The notes under the pieces are model-generated. The model was not told the origin of the DNA and did no database searches. It saw only the letters and a list, made by a program, of their open reading frames with translations. From the NCBI GenBank assembly GCA_013396755.1, contig VWZF01002906.1:403414-467413 (forward strand): a DNA stretch of 64,000 bases, written 5' to 3'. Positions 23,897 to 33,980 of this stretch are shown here, piece by piece (position 1 is the stretch's first letter; the number at the start of each line of letters is the position of its first letter). Position numbers and translations under genes: made by a program. Source of the DNA: Sclerurus mexicanus. Its lineage: Eukaryota > Chordata > Aves > Passeriformes > Furnariidae.

Positions 23897-25121
23897 CTGT
23901 GTTAAAGAAGAAATTTAGAAAAACAAACTTGAGCTAAAAGTTCCATCAATCTAGTTTGCAATCTAGTCCACAATCTAGGTAGACTTCAGATTTAAAATAA
24001 TTTGAACACCATCAACAATGATCCTTTTTTCTGCTTTCTAAGGTTGTATCTCTCCACTACACATGTCCTGCCTGTTTTGTGTCACTTATGAACAAAGGGC
24101 AGGAATCAAAAATGTCATACAAGTGAGGAAGAGAGGGACTCAATGTTACCCTTGCCTTTCTCAGAATAAAATGCTTTTATATAGCTGTGGTGGTGAGTTA
24201 AAAGTCTAGGTCTTTCCTTTCCACAGAATTGTCAAAGTGTGAATCAAGCAAAGAAAATTTAGAGAATAGTTCAAAACCCATTGCATTATTGAGAATGTAA
24301 CTCTTGTCTTCAATGTGCTTTGGAGGAGAGCTTGGAGTGCTCGTTCAGGTATTCAGCACCCAACCATGGCCTAAGGCGGAGTGCTCATCTGGGCTGAAGA
24401 CATGATTTAGTTCCTTGAGTTCCTGTCAAATTCCACTGTATTCTCAATGCAATAAGACACTCTGGGAAATATTTTCCTGTAATTTCCAGTGAGACTCTGT
24501 GGAATTCATGCTTGTGAAGTGCAGAATTATCTTAAAGTTAATGTTTCACCTTAGGCTGGTCCACAACAATAACTTAATCTGGGCAAGAAGTCAGACATTT
24601 CCTTCCATCAGGACATGTAAGATGCCAGCCACAAAGCAGAATTGTGTAGCCACACTCCCCTCATGAACAAACCAGCATTCAGCATAGCAGAGGAGCAAAA
24701 CAAAAGGTTGAGATTATATTCACAGCTAGAAGGGTTAAAGCAACTAGCCCGCTCCTCTTAGGCTACTTTCACCCCAACTCTATACTATAATTTATCATAG
24801 AAAATTGGGAATTCCCATAGTTATAGGTATTGCAAAAATTCTTTAAACGGGATCAACTGGCTGTCCTCAAAGACCTTGCAGTCAAACTTGCAAAGGTTAA
24901 GACAATAAAGGGGCATAAATCTGGATTCAAATATCCCCATAGCATTCTCTGAGCTACCATAGAGTATAAGGAAGGTTAAACACCATCCACAGGCTCTCCT
25001 CTCCTTCTGCCTTTGGAAAGCCTTCTACCTCTCCATTCCCTTCCCTAGTTCACTGGTATCAATTTTCACAAGGTCAGTCAGAACTCTGAAAGGAAGTGGC
25101 ACATGGAGATGGATAATTTTA
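23897..25121. other. Non-coding stretch between two candidate minus-strand exons
   Basis: If the flanking open blocks are exons of one gene, this would be an intron. I recognise no repeat in it. Confidence 0.35.
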
Positions 25122-25337
25122 TCAGGTTTTATGGCCTGTAAATAGGCCGGTCTCAATGTTGTTCTGATAATCAAATCCATAAAATAACACATCCAATTTC
25201 AGTTTGAGAGATCTAGAAAACTCCTGTGTCTCAGTATTTATTTTTTCATTAAATAATTCCTGGCCTTTGGGGTCTGGTTTCAGCAAATGTTTCAGACCAA
25301 ACTTTTTAGAGATATTTTGAGCAGTGGAATATGTAAA
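25122..25337 (-). CDS. Candidate exon or gene remnant, unrecognised
   Basis: A minus-strand frame is open for 76 codons from an ATG at 25352 to a stop at 25122. A possible acceptor (TTGTACAG) ends at 25338, but the stretch before it is not pyrimidine-rich. The translation is not low complexity and reads like a soluble charged protein: NISKKFGLKHLLKPDPKG near the middle and LDVLFYGFDYQNNIETG near the end. It lies about 1.2 kb upstream, on the same strand, of the candidate exon at 23735-23896. It carries its own stop, so both cannot be consecutive exons of one transcript without splicing before the stop, and no good donor was seen. A chance frame is the main alternative. Confidence 0.2.
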   Translation of the reverse strand, partial: FTYSTAQNISKKFGLKHLLKPDPKGQELFNEKINTETQEFSRSLKLKLDVLFYGFDYQNNIETGLFTGHKT

Positions 25338-25404
25338 CTGTACAACTACCATTAATCACAAAACAATTCCGATTCTTTTCCCCCACTTCCAAAAAAATTT
25401 CTCT

Positions 25405-25500
25405 CTTGCAATTCTTAGGGATGGTGGAGGGTTAAGGCTTGGACTCAATGACCCAGGTGGGTACCTTCCAACTCAACATATTCTGCAATCCTGTAAACCA
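25405..25500 (+). mobile_element. CR1 LINE 3' tail fragment
   Basis: About 95 bp matching the extreme 3' end of CR1: GGCTTGGACTCAATGACC, then CTTCCAACTCAACATATTCT and GCAATCCTGTAAA, equivalent to the usual TTGGACTTGATGATC...CTTCCAACC...TTCTATGATTCTGT end. It is heavily diverged and extremely 5'-truncated. Confidence 0.75.
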
Positions 25501-26439
25501 TTAAGTATTCACTGTACGTTCAGCAGTGTGGTCATGTTGTAAAGATACCATCATTTCTCATTTTGCTCCATGTCAGTTTGGCTATACCTCAGAGAATGGC
25601 ATTTTCTTCAGGAATAGAAACATTGCAGTTGATTTTAAGAAACACTAGTGTAGCTATACACTACCTAGCTAAGAGTGTTAGGCATAAAACTGGAATCTGA
25701 TAAATGCAATATCACTAGAGACTCAGTTTTTGCAGACAATTTGACTTTAATTTAAACAATTTGGTCTTGGTTTTGGGAAATCTTTTCCCCTCAAGCAACA
25801 AAAGAGTTGAGAAAACAACAGTAAAAAAAGTTGATTCAATGCATGCACATAGACCAGATTGCACTTTTTCTCTACTTTGATATTTTAACACAGAGTGCTT
25901 TCTGATTACCTTTTTATTTTCAAATACAGCCTCGTTGTTCCTCAAACTGCATTTTAAACCTGTTTTCCTGCCTCCACTGCATCAATACATCTCCTAGTAT
26001 ATCTACAAAAAGACATAAAACTATAGCCCAAGTCCTAGCAAGAAGGCAAATTCTAACAAGAAGGCAAGAATACCATATATGCCGTATAAATAAATGTAAC
26101 ATTTCTTGTTTAATTTTGAGCAGTTATTTCATTTATATTTACACAATACAGATGAACTATTTTTCTGCAATATGTTTTAGTTTCAGATATGCTGTTTTTC
26201 GTGGTAAAAAGCAAAGAATCCTTTAAATAATCCCTTACTATTTTTAGGCTGTTAGTTTTTATTTGCTTGACTCTTTAAAAGGAATAATGCATAGTTGTAA
26301 TGGAATGTTATTTACATGGAATCTGGAATGGAAACTATAAATGATTGGCTTATAATATCTGGATAATACAACCAGAATGTAAACATTTTTTCCCTGTAAT
26401 TTTTATGTCTACTTTGGGCTTTTTGTTTCCTCTTTTATT

Positions 26440-26465
26440 TCTCTCTCTCTTTTTTTTTTTTTTTT
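26440..26465 (+). repeat. (CT)n followed by poly-T
   Basis: CTCTCTCTCT followed by 16 T residues; a simple pyrimidine tract. Confidence 0.75.
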
Positions 26466-26706
26466 ACCCCCAAATGACAGACAGAGATTTAAATTTGAGA
26501 TTTTGGCCATAGGAATATCTATTTGCTTCACTGAGTTTGTAACAGCTGTTGCCAGAACTGGAAAATGAAGGACCCCTGGAAAATGTCTTAAAAAGTGCTT
26601 CACTGAATTGAGGTAGGGGGGGAAAAATATTTACAATTCTGAAGAACCGTTACTTGACAGTATCTCTAATGATAGACTATCCATTGCAAATACATGTTAA
26701 GCATTA

Positions 26707-26727
26707 CAATTATACTAGCTATAATTG
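26707..26727. other. AT-rich inverted repeat (8-bp stem)
   Basis: CAATTATA, loop CTAGC, TATAATTG: a perfect stem inside a longer AT/TA-rich patch (26700-26765). Such palindromes are common in AT-rich DNA. Confidence 0.6.
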
Positions 26728-28024
26728 AACTACAAAAATATAATTATAATATAATTACATATATTCATTTTACAGTTAATTATTGCTACTAATCTTGCAG
26801 TTAGAAAATTATCCTTGATGCTATTTCTAGCAATACAGACAAGTGACACAATGCAGTCATGAGATTTTAAATGAATTTTGGATCTCTTTTTATCTGCAGC
26901 GAGATTTAGTATTTTAAGAAACTCCAGAGTTGCAAATTGTGTCTTTTATATGACCAAATTTCCAAATAAATTTTACTGGCATCTTAGTAGTTAACCAATG
27001 AATTTTCTTCATGTTTCCAAGACAGTTCTCCCCCGTAAACACCCTAAATGAGGGAGATACAATTCCATAAGAAGAGGTATACATCCTAACAGGTATGTAA
27101 GAAGTAATGGTAAGGCAATATAGAAACCTTGTCTTTTAAAATAACAATTAAAAAACTACACAAACCTTATTCCTTAATTATGTCAAAGAAAGAACACAAT
27201 TCTGGGAAAAATATTCTTGATTTGGTCACTGAATATCCTTCATTCCTCAAGTATGGGATGAGAATTGCATAACATTCAGTATGAGCTGTCTGAAATGCAA
27301 ACATAAACATGAATTTCATAAGGAGCTGTTTGTCAACTACAACTAAGAAGTAATTTCAAAATACATTAGAGATAGCATATGTATTCCATTTTAAGGGTTA
27401 AAGTGGACCTTCTCAGAGGACAGAAGTAAGGTATATGAGATGAACTACTGAAGAAAAGATACATAAATTCATCTGCATCAAATTTAAGCTTTCAATTTTG
27501 TTCTTTCTTCCAGGTATATGCTTTTGAAAAAGCAATTTTTTTTTCAGAAAAAATAGAGTAGGTTTATTCAAAAAGTATCACAAAAGCAGTTTTGCAGTAC
27601 TGAAGTCAAAGTGAATGACAAGCTTCTGGGGTTTTTTCCAATTTTTTTGGACAATCTGATTATTAGCCTTTTGATTCATGCTATTCAGCTCATTTTGCAA
27701 GGACTCCCCTTTATTTCCAATATTAAGCAGTAAATGCTAAATGAACTGCGTCAGTCATGCACCTATATGATATTTTCACTGAATAAAAATAAAATTAATC
27801 AGGAGCAAGTTACTGTTAGAAAAAGTGCAGGAATCTTTCAAAGCACTGGGAAAAAATGGCAGTTTGCTCTTCCTGCTGGACAACTGCTATTATTTTGCCA
27901 AACTTTAATGCAGTATGTAATTCAAATGGGAATTTGCATGCTAGCATTTTATTAAGTATATTCAGACAAAGGACAAACATCTATAAAAATGTCTAAATTA
28001 TTTTAAATATGAAAGGTGTACAAC

Positions 28025-28560
28025 ATGAACATGACAAGCAGTGGATCAGACCCAGCATGGGTTTATGAAAGGCAGGCAACACTTGACTCACCTGATCTCC
28101 TTCCATGACAATTTGACCCTGCTTAGTTTTTCCCCGAGGGAAAGACTGGATGTGGTCTAACTGAACTTCATTAAAGCCTCGGATGCTGTTTCCACATGGG
28201 GGAACTTATCATTCTCTACACTTACCTGAAAGGAGGTTGCAGTCAGGTGGGGGTTGGTCTCTTCTCCAAGGTAACAAGCGAGAGGATGAGAGGAAATGGC
28301 TTCATGTTGCACCACTGAGGGATTATACTGGATATTAGAAAAAATCTCTTCATGAAAAAGGTTATCAGGCATTGCCACAGGCTGCCCAAGGAAGCAGCTG
28401 AGTCACCATCCCTGGAGTTATTTAAAGGATATGTAGATGTGGCACTGGGGGACTGAGGGATACGGTTTAGTGGTGGACTTTGCAGTGCTGAGTTCATGGG
28501 CGGACTTGTTGATTTTAAAAATCTTTTCTGACCTAAATTAAACTGTGAACCTATGAGTAG
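28025..28560 (+). mobile_element. CR1 LINE lacking its middle section
   Basis: The first 175 bp match the reverse-transcriptase part of CR1 (nucleotides for CATGGGTTTATGAAAGGCAG, and the 'F-I-K-A-S-D-A-V-S' version of the FSKAFDTVSH block at about 28169-28195). At about 28196-28205 the sequence jumps to the 3' part (CCTGAAAGGAGGTTGCAGTC), skipping the usual sequence that encodes the rest of the reverse transcriptase. It then runs through CACCATCCCTGGAGTTATTT to a decayed 3' end near 28560. Minus-strand open frames over it are shadows. The 3' part is close to the copy at 59140-59630, so the two belong to a similar subfamily. Confidence 0.9.
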
Positions 28561-30847
28561 ATGGTGTTTTATTAAGCATGCTACTGAGGGTGGCATAAGC
28601 CATTGCTTCCTTTTGCCTGGCACACTGCTCTCATGACACAGTTGTTAAAGTGATAACCACCTCCCACTTGAAAGAACTAGGGTTGAAGCCTTTCCCATCC
28701 TTTCTATGCAATACTTGCTAAAATAGAGAAATTCAAGACAAGAAAGGTAAATACAGTGGGAGTAAATAAAGAAAATGAGTTTTGGATTAAGGGTTATCTC
28801 ATTTCTGCAGGTTTGCCAGAGAATGAAAAAAAGAAGAAAATTGGAAGCTCATTTTGCCAGAAGCAAATTTGATAATTAAATGTCCCTTTGCTTTTATTTT
28901 TTTTCTTTTAATTTGGAATTTACATTTTCTTCACTTCAGTAACAAGCTGTTCTTCCAGGTCAAGTGGGAGTTCAGAACATACAGCTGTAATAGAGAGCCC
29001 TTGGCTCTTAATGTGGTAAAAATTTATGTAGGATTAGCCTATCTTCTTCTCCCACTGGACTACAAACAAATAGAAAGGAATGTTATCACATTTAAGTTGC
29101 AGTACTGGAAAGAAAGGAAAAAGAGCACCATCATTAAAATGGAGTCCCTTCATATATATATTAATTAGAATAGAAAAATGGAAATAAAATTATGCATTCT
29201 TGAGACACCTACTTAATGTACCATTCTCAATCACCCATTATTGCAGCTTTTCTCTCTCATAGTTGATCACACAGATGCCCATAGAGATTAGTTTCTTAAT
29301 GTAGACATCTTGAATTACATTCCTACATTTGGGAAGTAAAAGTTTACCCTGCACTATAAATGTATTTCTTCTTTTTGAGGCATAAATAAAGAATTACTCA
29401 CCTGACACTGAGTCACAACAATGTAAAGGCAGTATAAAAGAATAATAAGCTACTGTTCTTTCCTTCTTTCTTTAGTGTTGTGCTGCATACTTACTTTTAA
29501 TGACTCCTTGGTCTGTGCCAGTTGTGCTGGTTATTGATATGTTGTAAATATTGGTATAAAGTCAAAATCTGTGTTCTTGTAAGAATGATATTTCATGCTG
29601 TGTCCTATATAAAACTCCAGCTGAATGGTATTAATCTATCATGGAAACATGGTCAGTAACAAAAAAAATAAATTGAGTGTAAACCAGAGGACATTGCCTG
29701 TCTGTTTTAATAATTTATCTGATTCTTTCATCTGCTGTTTTATCTGGAAAGCAGAATTGTAGATATTTCTCAGACCTGAATTGTGAACAATATAACAATA
29801 GTTCTTAGCTCATGTAGAGTAGCAGAGGAGAAAAGAGAACAAAACGAAAAAAAAAAGAAAAATAAAGGAGATTCTGTATTTCAACTAAGTTAGCAAACTA
29901 GATTCTGCATGACTCTTTAGCAATTATTAAAATCATGAGTTCTGTAGTAGAAACAAGTAGCTTATAAAGTTAGGACAGAAGTAGGACTAGCAGAAGAAAA
30001 CCAAAACCAACCAACCAAAAAAAAAAAGAACACAGTAATAAGATTTGTCAAAACATGATACAAAATCATTTTGCAAAACAAAGCTCATACAGACTCGACT
30101 GTTTTTAATACTGCACTAGAATTTTCAAGAAACAGCATTACAATTGTTGGGAGAAAACAACATTACACATTCATAGAAGCAATAGCATGAGCACAACAAA
30201 GTAACTTGAGGAGAACCACTCCACAAGGTGTAATGTGTGAACAGGAAAAGTAAGTTACAAGGAATATTTTTGACATCTTTTTTAAAGAAGAAAGTTAGGG
30301 TAATTCTATATGCCTCTATAGGATGCTCTCTTGATCTCTATATGAACAGAAATTTCATTGCAAGAACTTTTTTGAGCTTTAACCTCAGTATTAATACATA
30401 ACCTGTTAAGATATCCTCACTCAAATCCTAACAGAGCTCCTAATTCTACTTCAACTAAAGAAATTATCTGGGAGTAGAAGGGGCAAAGTAATGCACATAA
30501 GACAGTTGTCTGGAGATGGTTTGGTCATATTTTTCTGCCTCTATTTCTTTTCCATAAGGTTATGTACAGATTAGGAAGTCTGAAATTGGCATTTGAAAGC
30601 CATCATGCTCTGAAAGCCCAGAATGGACCCAATACCTTCAGAGGGGAAAGAAGAATTATTGGTTAACAGTGTACTATTCTAGAACAACAATTCCTAATAT
30701 ATTTCCTGAAATTATTCTTATTTTAAAATATGATCTTATTAATACTTAGCTAGAGTGTGACTTTCTGCAGTCTAGCTTTTGACATTATTATTGAAACTAG
30801 TCACTTAATCTGCTTTGTTTTCTCGATGTCTCCATTTTGCTTTACAG
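28561..30847. other. AT-rich non-coding stretch
   Basis: No gene or recognisable mobile element was seen. Poly-A patches occur near 29847-29870 and 30016-30028. A 104-codon frame (28854-29168) has no recognisable features. Confidence 0.5.
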
Positions 30848-30932
30848 GAGAGGTAATGGGTCCCTTTCAGGCCAATGGCACAATCCCTATGCCAGCACAA
30901 AATACCTTTGACTCTTCTTCAGAGACAGAGAG
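30848..30932 (+). CDS. Weak candidate internal exon, unrecognised
   Basis: The block has an acceptor-like pyrimidine tract ending TTTACAG at 30847 (a second strong one, CCCTTTCAG, ends at 30870) and a donor-like GAGAG|GTGTAT at 30932. The frame between is open, as part of an 81-codon frame from 30757 to 31002. It encodes QANGTIPMPAQNTFDSSSE, a serine/polar-rich peptide of the kind found in disordered protein tails. The donor is a poor match to GTRAGT. I do not recognise the peptide, and a chance combination of sites is about as likely as a real exon. Confidence 0.18.
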
Positions 30933-33597
30933 GTGTATAATTTCATCTTCCTGCTATGTTTTCCTCATTCAATCTCTTTATGTGCAAACTTTTGGATTCT
31001 GAAACCATACTTATTATGCTTACTGGCAATTCTTATTACAACCAAAACCTAAACTTAGAATATTGTTATCTGGCCATAATATACACACAACGTAAAAGTA
31101 ACAGAAAATATGTCCGAAGAAGAGTTTAATAAGTGCACAGGTAATTTAAGGCAAGGTTATGAAAGAATGAATAATGTGTGATAAGTTTTTGGTCCAGCTG
31201 TATTTTGTTTTTGTGTGATGAGACCTTAAGTCTTTCTAGATGAATATGAGGAGAGACATGTTTTCAATGTGAATGACAAATATTAAAGATGAGATAATAA
31301 AGGAAATAAAACTTGAAAGTGAAACTTTATATGTAGTGTTTATACATAGTATTTCAGCACAAAATTCTTCCATAATAAATTTTGGTTTCCTTGGTGTCAA
31401 GTCACGATTGATTACTTTCTTTGAGCTGTTTTATTCAAAATAAAGGTCATGAAGTTTAAAAAATAGTGCCCCTAAAGTCAGTACTCAGGGCATCTTTTCT
31501 TCACCTGCTTAGAACTCTTGGATCAGGTACTACCTAGATAGCATCCAAAGGTCACAATGCATTTATTAGAGGTCACAACTTTCATTATTTGGCAACTACA
31601 GTAATCTGTGGAAGCAGATAACTGAAACCTCTTTAAATGTTTTGCTTCATCTTTTAAAGACAAAGGAGAGGTACTTCTCTTTTCCACATCACTTAGCTCA
31701 ATGATCACTTAAGCATAAAATTAGAGAAAAGAGAAGAAAATCAAGGTTGCTGTCAACTCCTAAGCACTATGCTAATGAAATCACTACCTTCTGCATATGC
31801 TTTTTGCATAAAATTGTCTGCAAGTCTTAAAATAGCTTTTCCAACACAGTTCTTCTGACATTATTCTTTCATTAAATCATTGCCTGGTTAATTGTATCCT
31901 ATTGATGATAGCAATCCATTGATGCTGTATTTTCTTTTTATGAAGTAAAAGGTCACATCAACTGAAACCTGCTATTAAGCAAATAGAAAAGAAGTTGAAA
32001 GCAGTAATAATAGTCTCTGTATGCATACACAAGGTTGATGATAAAATGAAGGTGAAAATATACATTTAAAACTAACCCATGTAAAAATATTGCAATATGT
32101 GAAGAAAATATGATATGATAAAATGTTCTGTTTATGCATAAAAAGAAGCAGAGTTGAATTGATAACAACAATGAAAATTATATACAATGTCATTGAAGAA
32201 AAAGTTGTAGTATTGCTATCTACCATATTTGTATTTTGATGACTTTTGATAAACTACCTTGGAAAACAGTTACACTTATAAATAATTTATCTTATAATTG
32301 TTTCAAATAGAGCACTCCTTAGGGAATTTGGCTTGGAGCACAAATGTAATATTATTAACTGTCATGGAAAGGGGGCATGTTTTACTCTTCATTTCTTAAT
32401 TATCTGTCCTTAGCAGTTATATGCCATTGTCATAAATTCACATGCTTGAAAACAGAGAAGATAATGGACCTTAGAAGGACAGTAAGCTACACAGCACAAC
32501 CACCAGACAATGTCAGCCACTGAGTGGGATTCACAATACATTATATATTTGATTCCCTAGTAGTTAAAAAAAAAATCAAATTGGAATTTATTGTTTTTCA
32601 GGTGAAGGAGATAATTTGTTACCCTTTATTTTGTTTCAAACATGACTGAAACTTTTGGAAGATAAAAGACTACTTCTCAATAGTAAATCAGACATTCTAG
32701 TTGGAAATGTCAAACTGAAAAGTTCAACTTTTTCTGTGTTGCACTTTTCCACGATGCAAACATTTCAATGACCTGAAATTGATTCAGAAGGTATTTTGGC
32801 ATCACCAAAGATGTGTTCATTTATTTTTATAACAAAATGCAAAAATGGCAGATAAATTATTTCATCCAGTTCTCCTCTAGAGACCTATTGTGTTGTGTAG
32901 CTTGTATTATTATCTGAGCAAATCACAATCCTGAATGTATTTATACTCACAATAACTTTCTAAGGTAGGAAAATAGTACTGGTACATACAGAGGGACAGC
33001 TTAAAGAAGGGGCCATAGCCTAGGGATATCTATTACTGAGTGGAATTTATGTGCCTGAGTTAAGCATCCAACACCTCTGTACATTAAAAAGCAAGAATTA
33101 CATGCTAAGAAAAGCTACCTGCAGTCTCCAGCATGCTCAAGAGACAACAACAAAGGCAGACAATAATTAATGCTGAAAATTTGAACAAAATTATCTCCAG
33201 CACAGTTAAATATCTATCTGTAATTGTCACTATGGGTCTCACTGAAATTTTGATCATTCTAGCCAGCAGAAGTTCTGAGACAGGAAGTAACACAAGTTTC
33301 AAGGTGAAAAGAGACAATTGGAGATAGGAAACCTAGATTCCTGTCGTTGTCTCTAGATCTCTCTCTTACAGCTCATGTAAAATGGATAAATAGTTCAGGG
33401 AGCTGAAATCACCAATAGAAATTCTCTTTCTTCCCTGTGTATTCTTATACAAGTTTACCTTCTGAGGTGCAGTTTAATCTAAATGAAGATATTGGGCTTC
33501 CAAGCCTGAGCTGACCCATTCACATAAGGCTGCTGGACACCTATGCAGAATTGCCTACCCTCCTCTTCCAGCTCATCCTTCTCTCCTATGCCAGTGT
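30933..33597. other. AT-rich non-coding stretch
   Basis: I see no gene, RNA or clear mobile element. Minus-strand frames at 31523-31708 and 31953-32226 look like chance frames in AT-rich DNA. Confidence 0.5.
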
Positions 33598-33619
33598 AAA
33601 AAAAAAAAAAAAAAAAAAA
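33598..33619 (+). repeat. Poly-A tract (22 A)
   Basis: Twenty-two A residues in a row. No upstream processed-gene or SINE body is recognised, so it is not evidently the tail of a retrocopy. Confidence 0.85.
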
Positions 33620-33877
33620 TCAGAGTTAAGAAATATTTGTGATCAATAATTATTATACATGACAATTGCAATTGTTTAAGTAGCACCATATCCTAAACTA
33701 CAGATGTTGAACTGAAAGGTCATTAGATGCAGGCCTATACTCTGCTGTAAACTAAATAGGAAGAATGCTCTTTTCCCTAAAACTTCTGAAAAATTGTCCT
33801 TCTTCAATGAGCTAAATAATCTGTGAGAGCAGTATCTTGAAATAAATTGTTAAAAAGCTGATGGGCTAACCTCGATA

Positions 33878-33980
33878 CCATTCACTGAATGGGAATCTGC
33901 TCCTGAAGATCAGGATCCTGATCAGGAAGATCCTGCATGAGGCAGGACTCATAAAATCTGATCCAGCCACACTGGATCAG
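33878..33980. other. Cluster of three perfect hairpins rich in GATC
   Basis: Three inverted repeats follow each other in 103 bp. (1) CCATTC-act-GAATGG at 33878-33892. (2) The 16-bp palindrome GATCAGGATCCTGATC at 33908-33923, extended by TCCT (33901-33904) pairing with AGGA (33924-33927) across a 3-nt bulge. (3) CTGATCCAG-ccaca-CTGGATCAG at 33958-33980. Hairpins 2 and 3 share the CTGATC/GATCAG word. Seven GATC sites fall between 33908 and about 34010. The series could be a structured RNA, a cruciform-prone site, a multi-dimer protein-binding site or the end of an unrecognised transposon; the sequence alone does not decide. Confidence 0.6.

Larger units (their letters stand above)
25501..28024. 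other. AT-rich non-coding stretch
   Basis: No gene was recognised. It holds a CT/poly-T tract (26440-26465) and an AT-rich inverted repeat (26707-26727). Confidence 0.55.

Noticed and set aside
28157..28623. Minus-strand frames of 73 and 126 codons
   Set aside because: They are antisense to a CR1 copy.
33598..33619. Poly-A run as tail of a processed pseudogene
   Set aside because: No gene-like body is recognisable upstream and no flanking duplication was seen.
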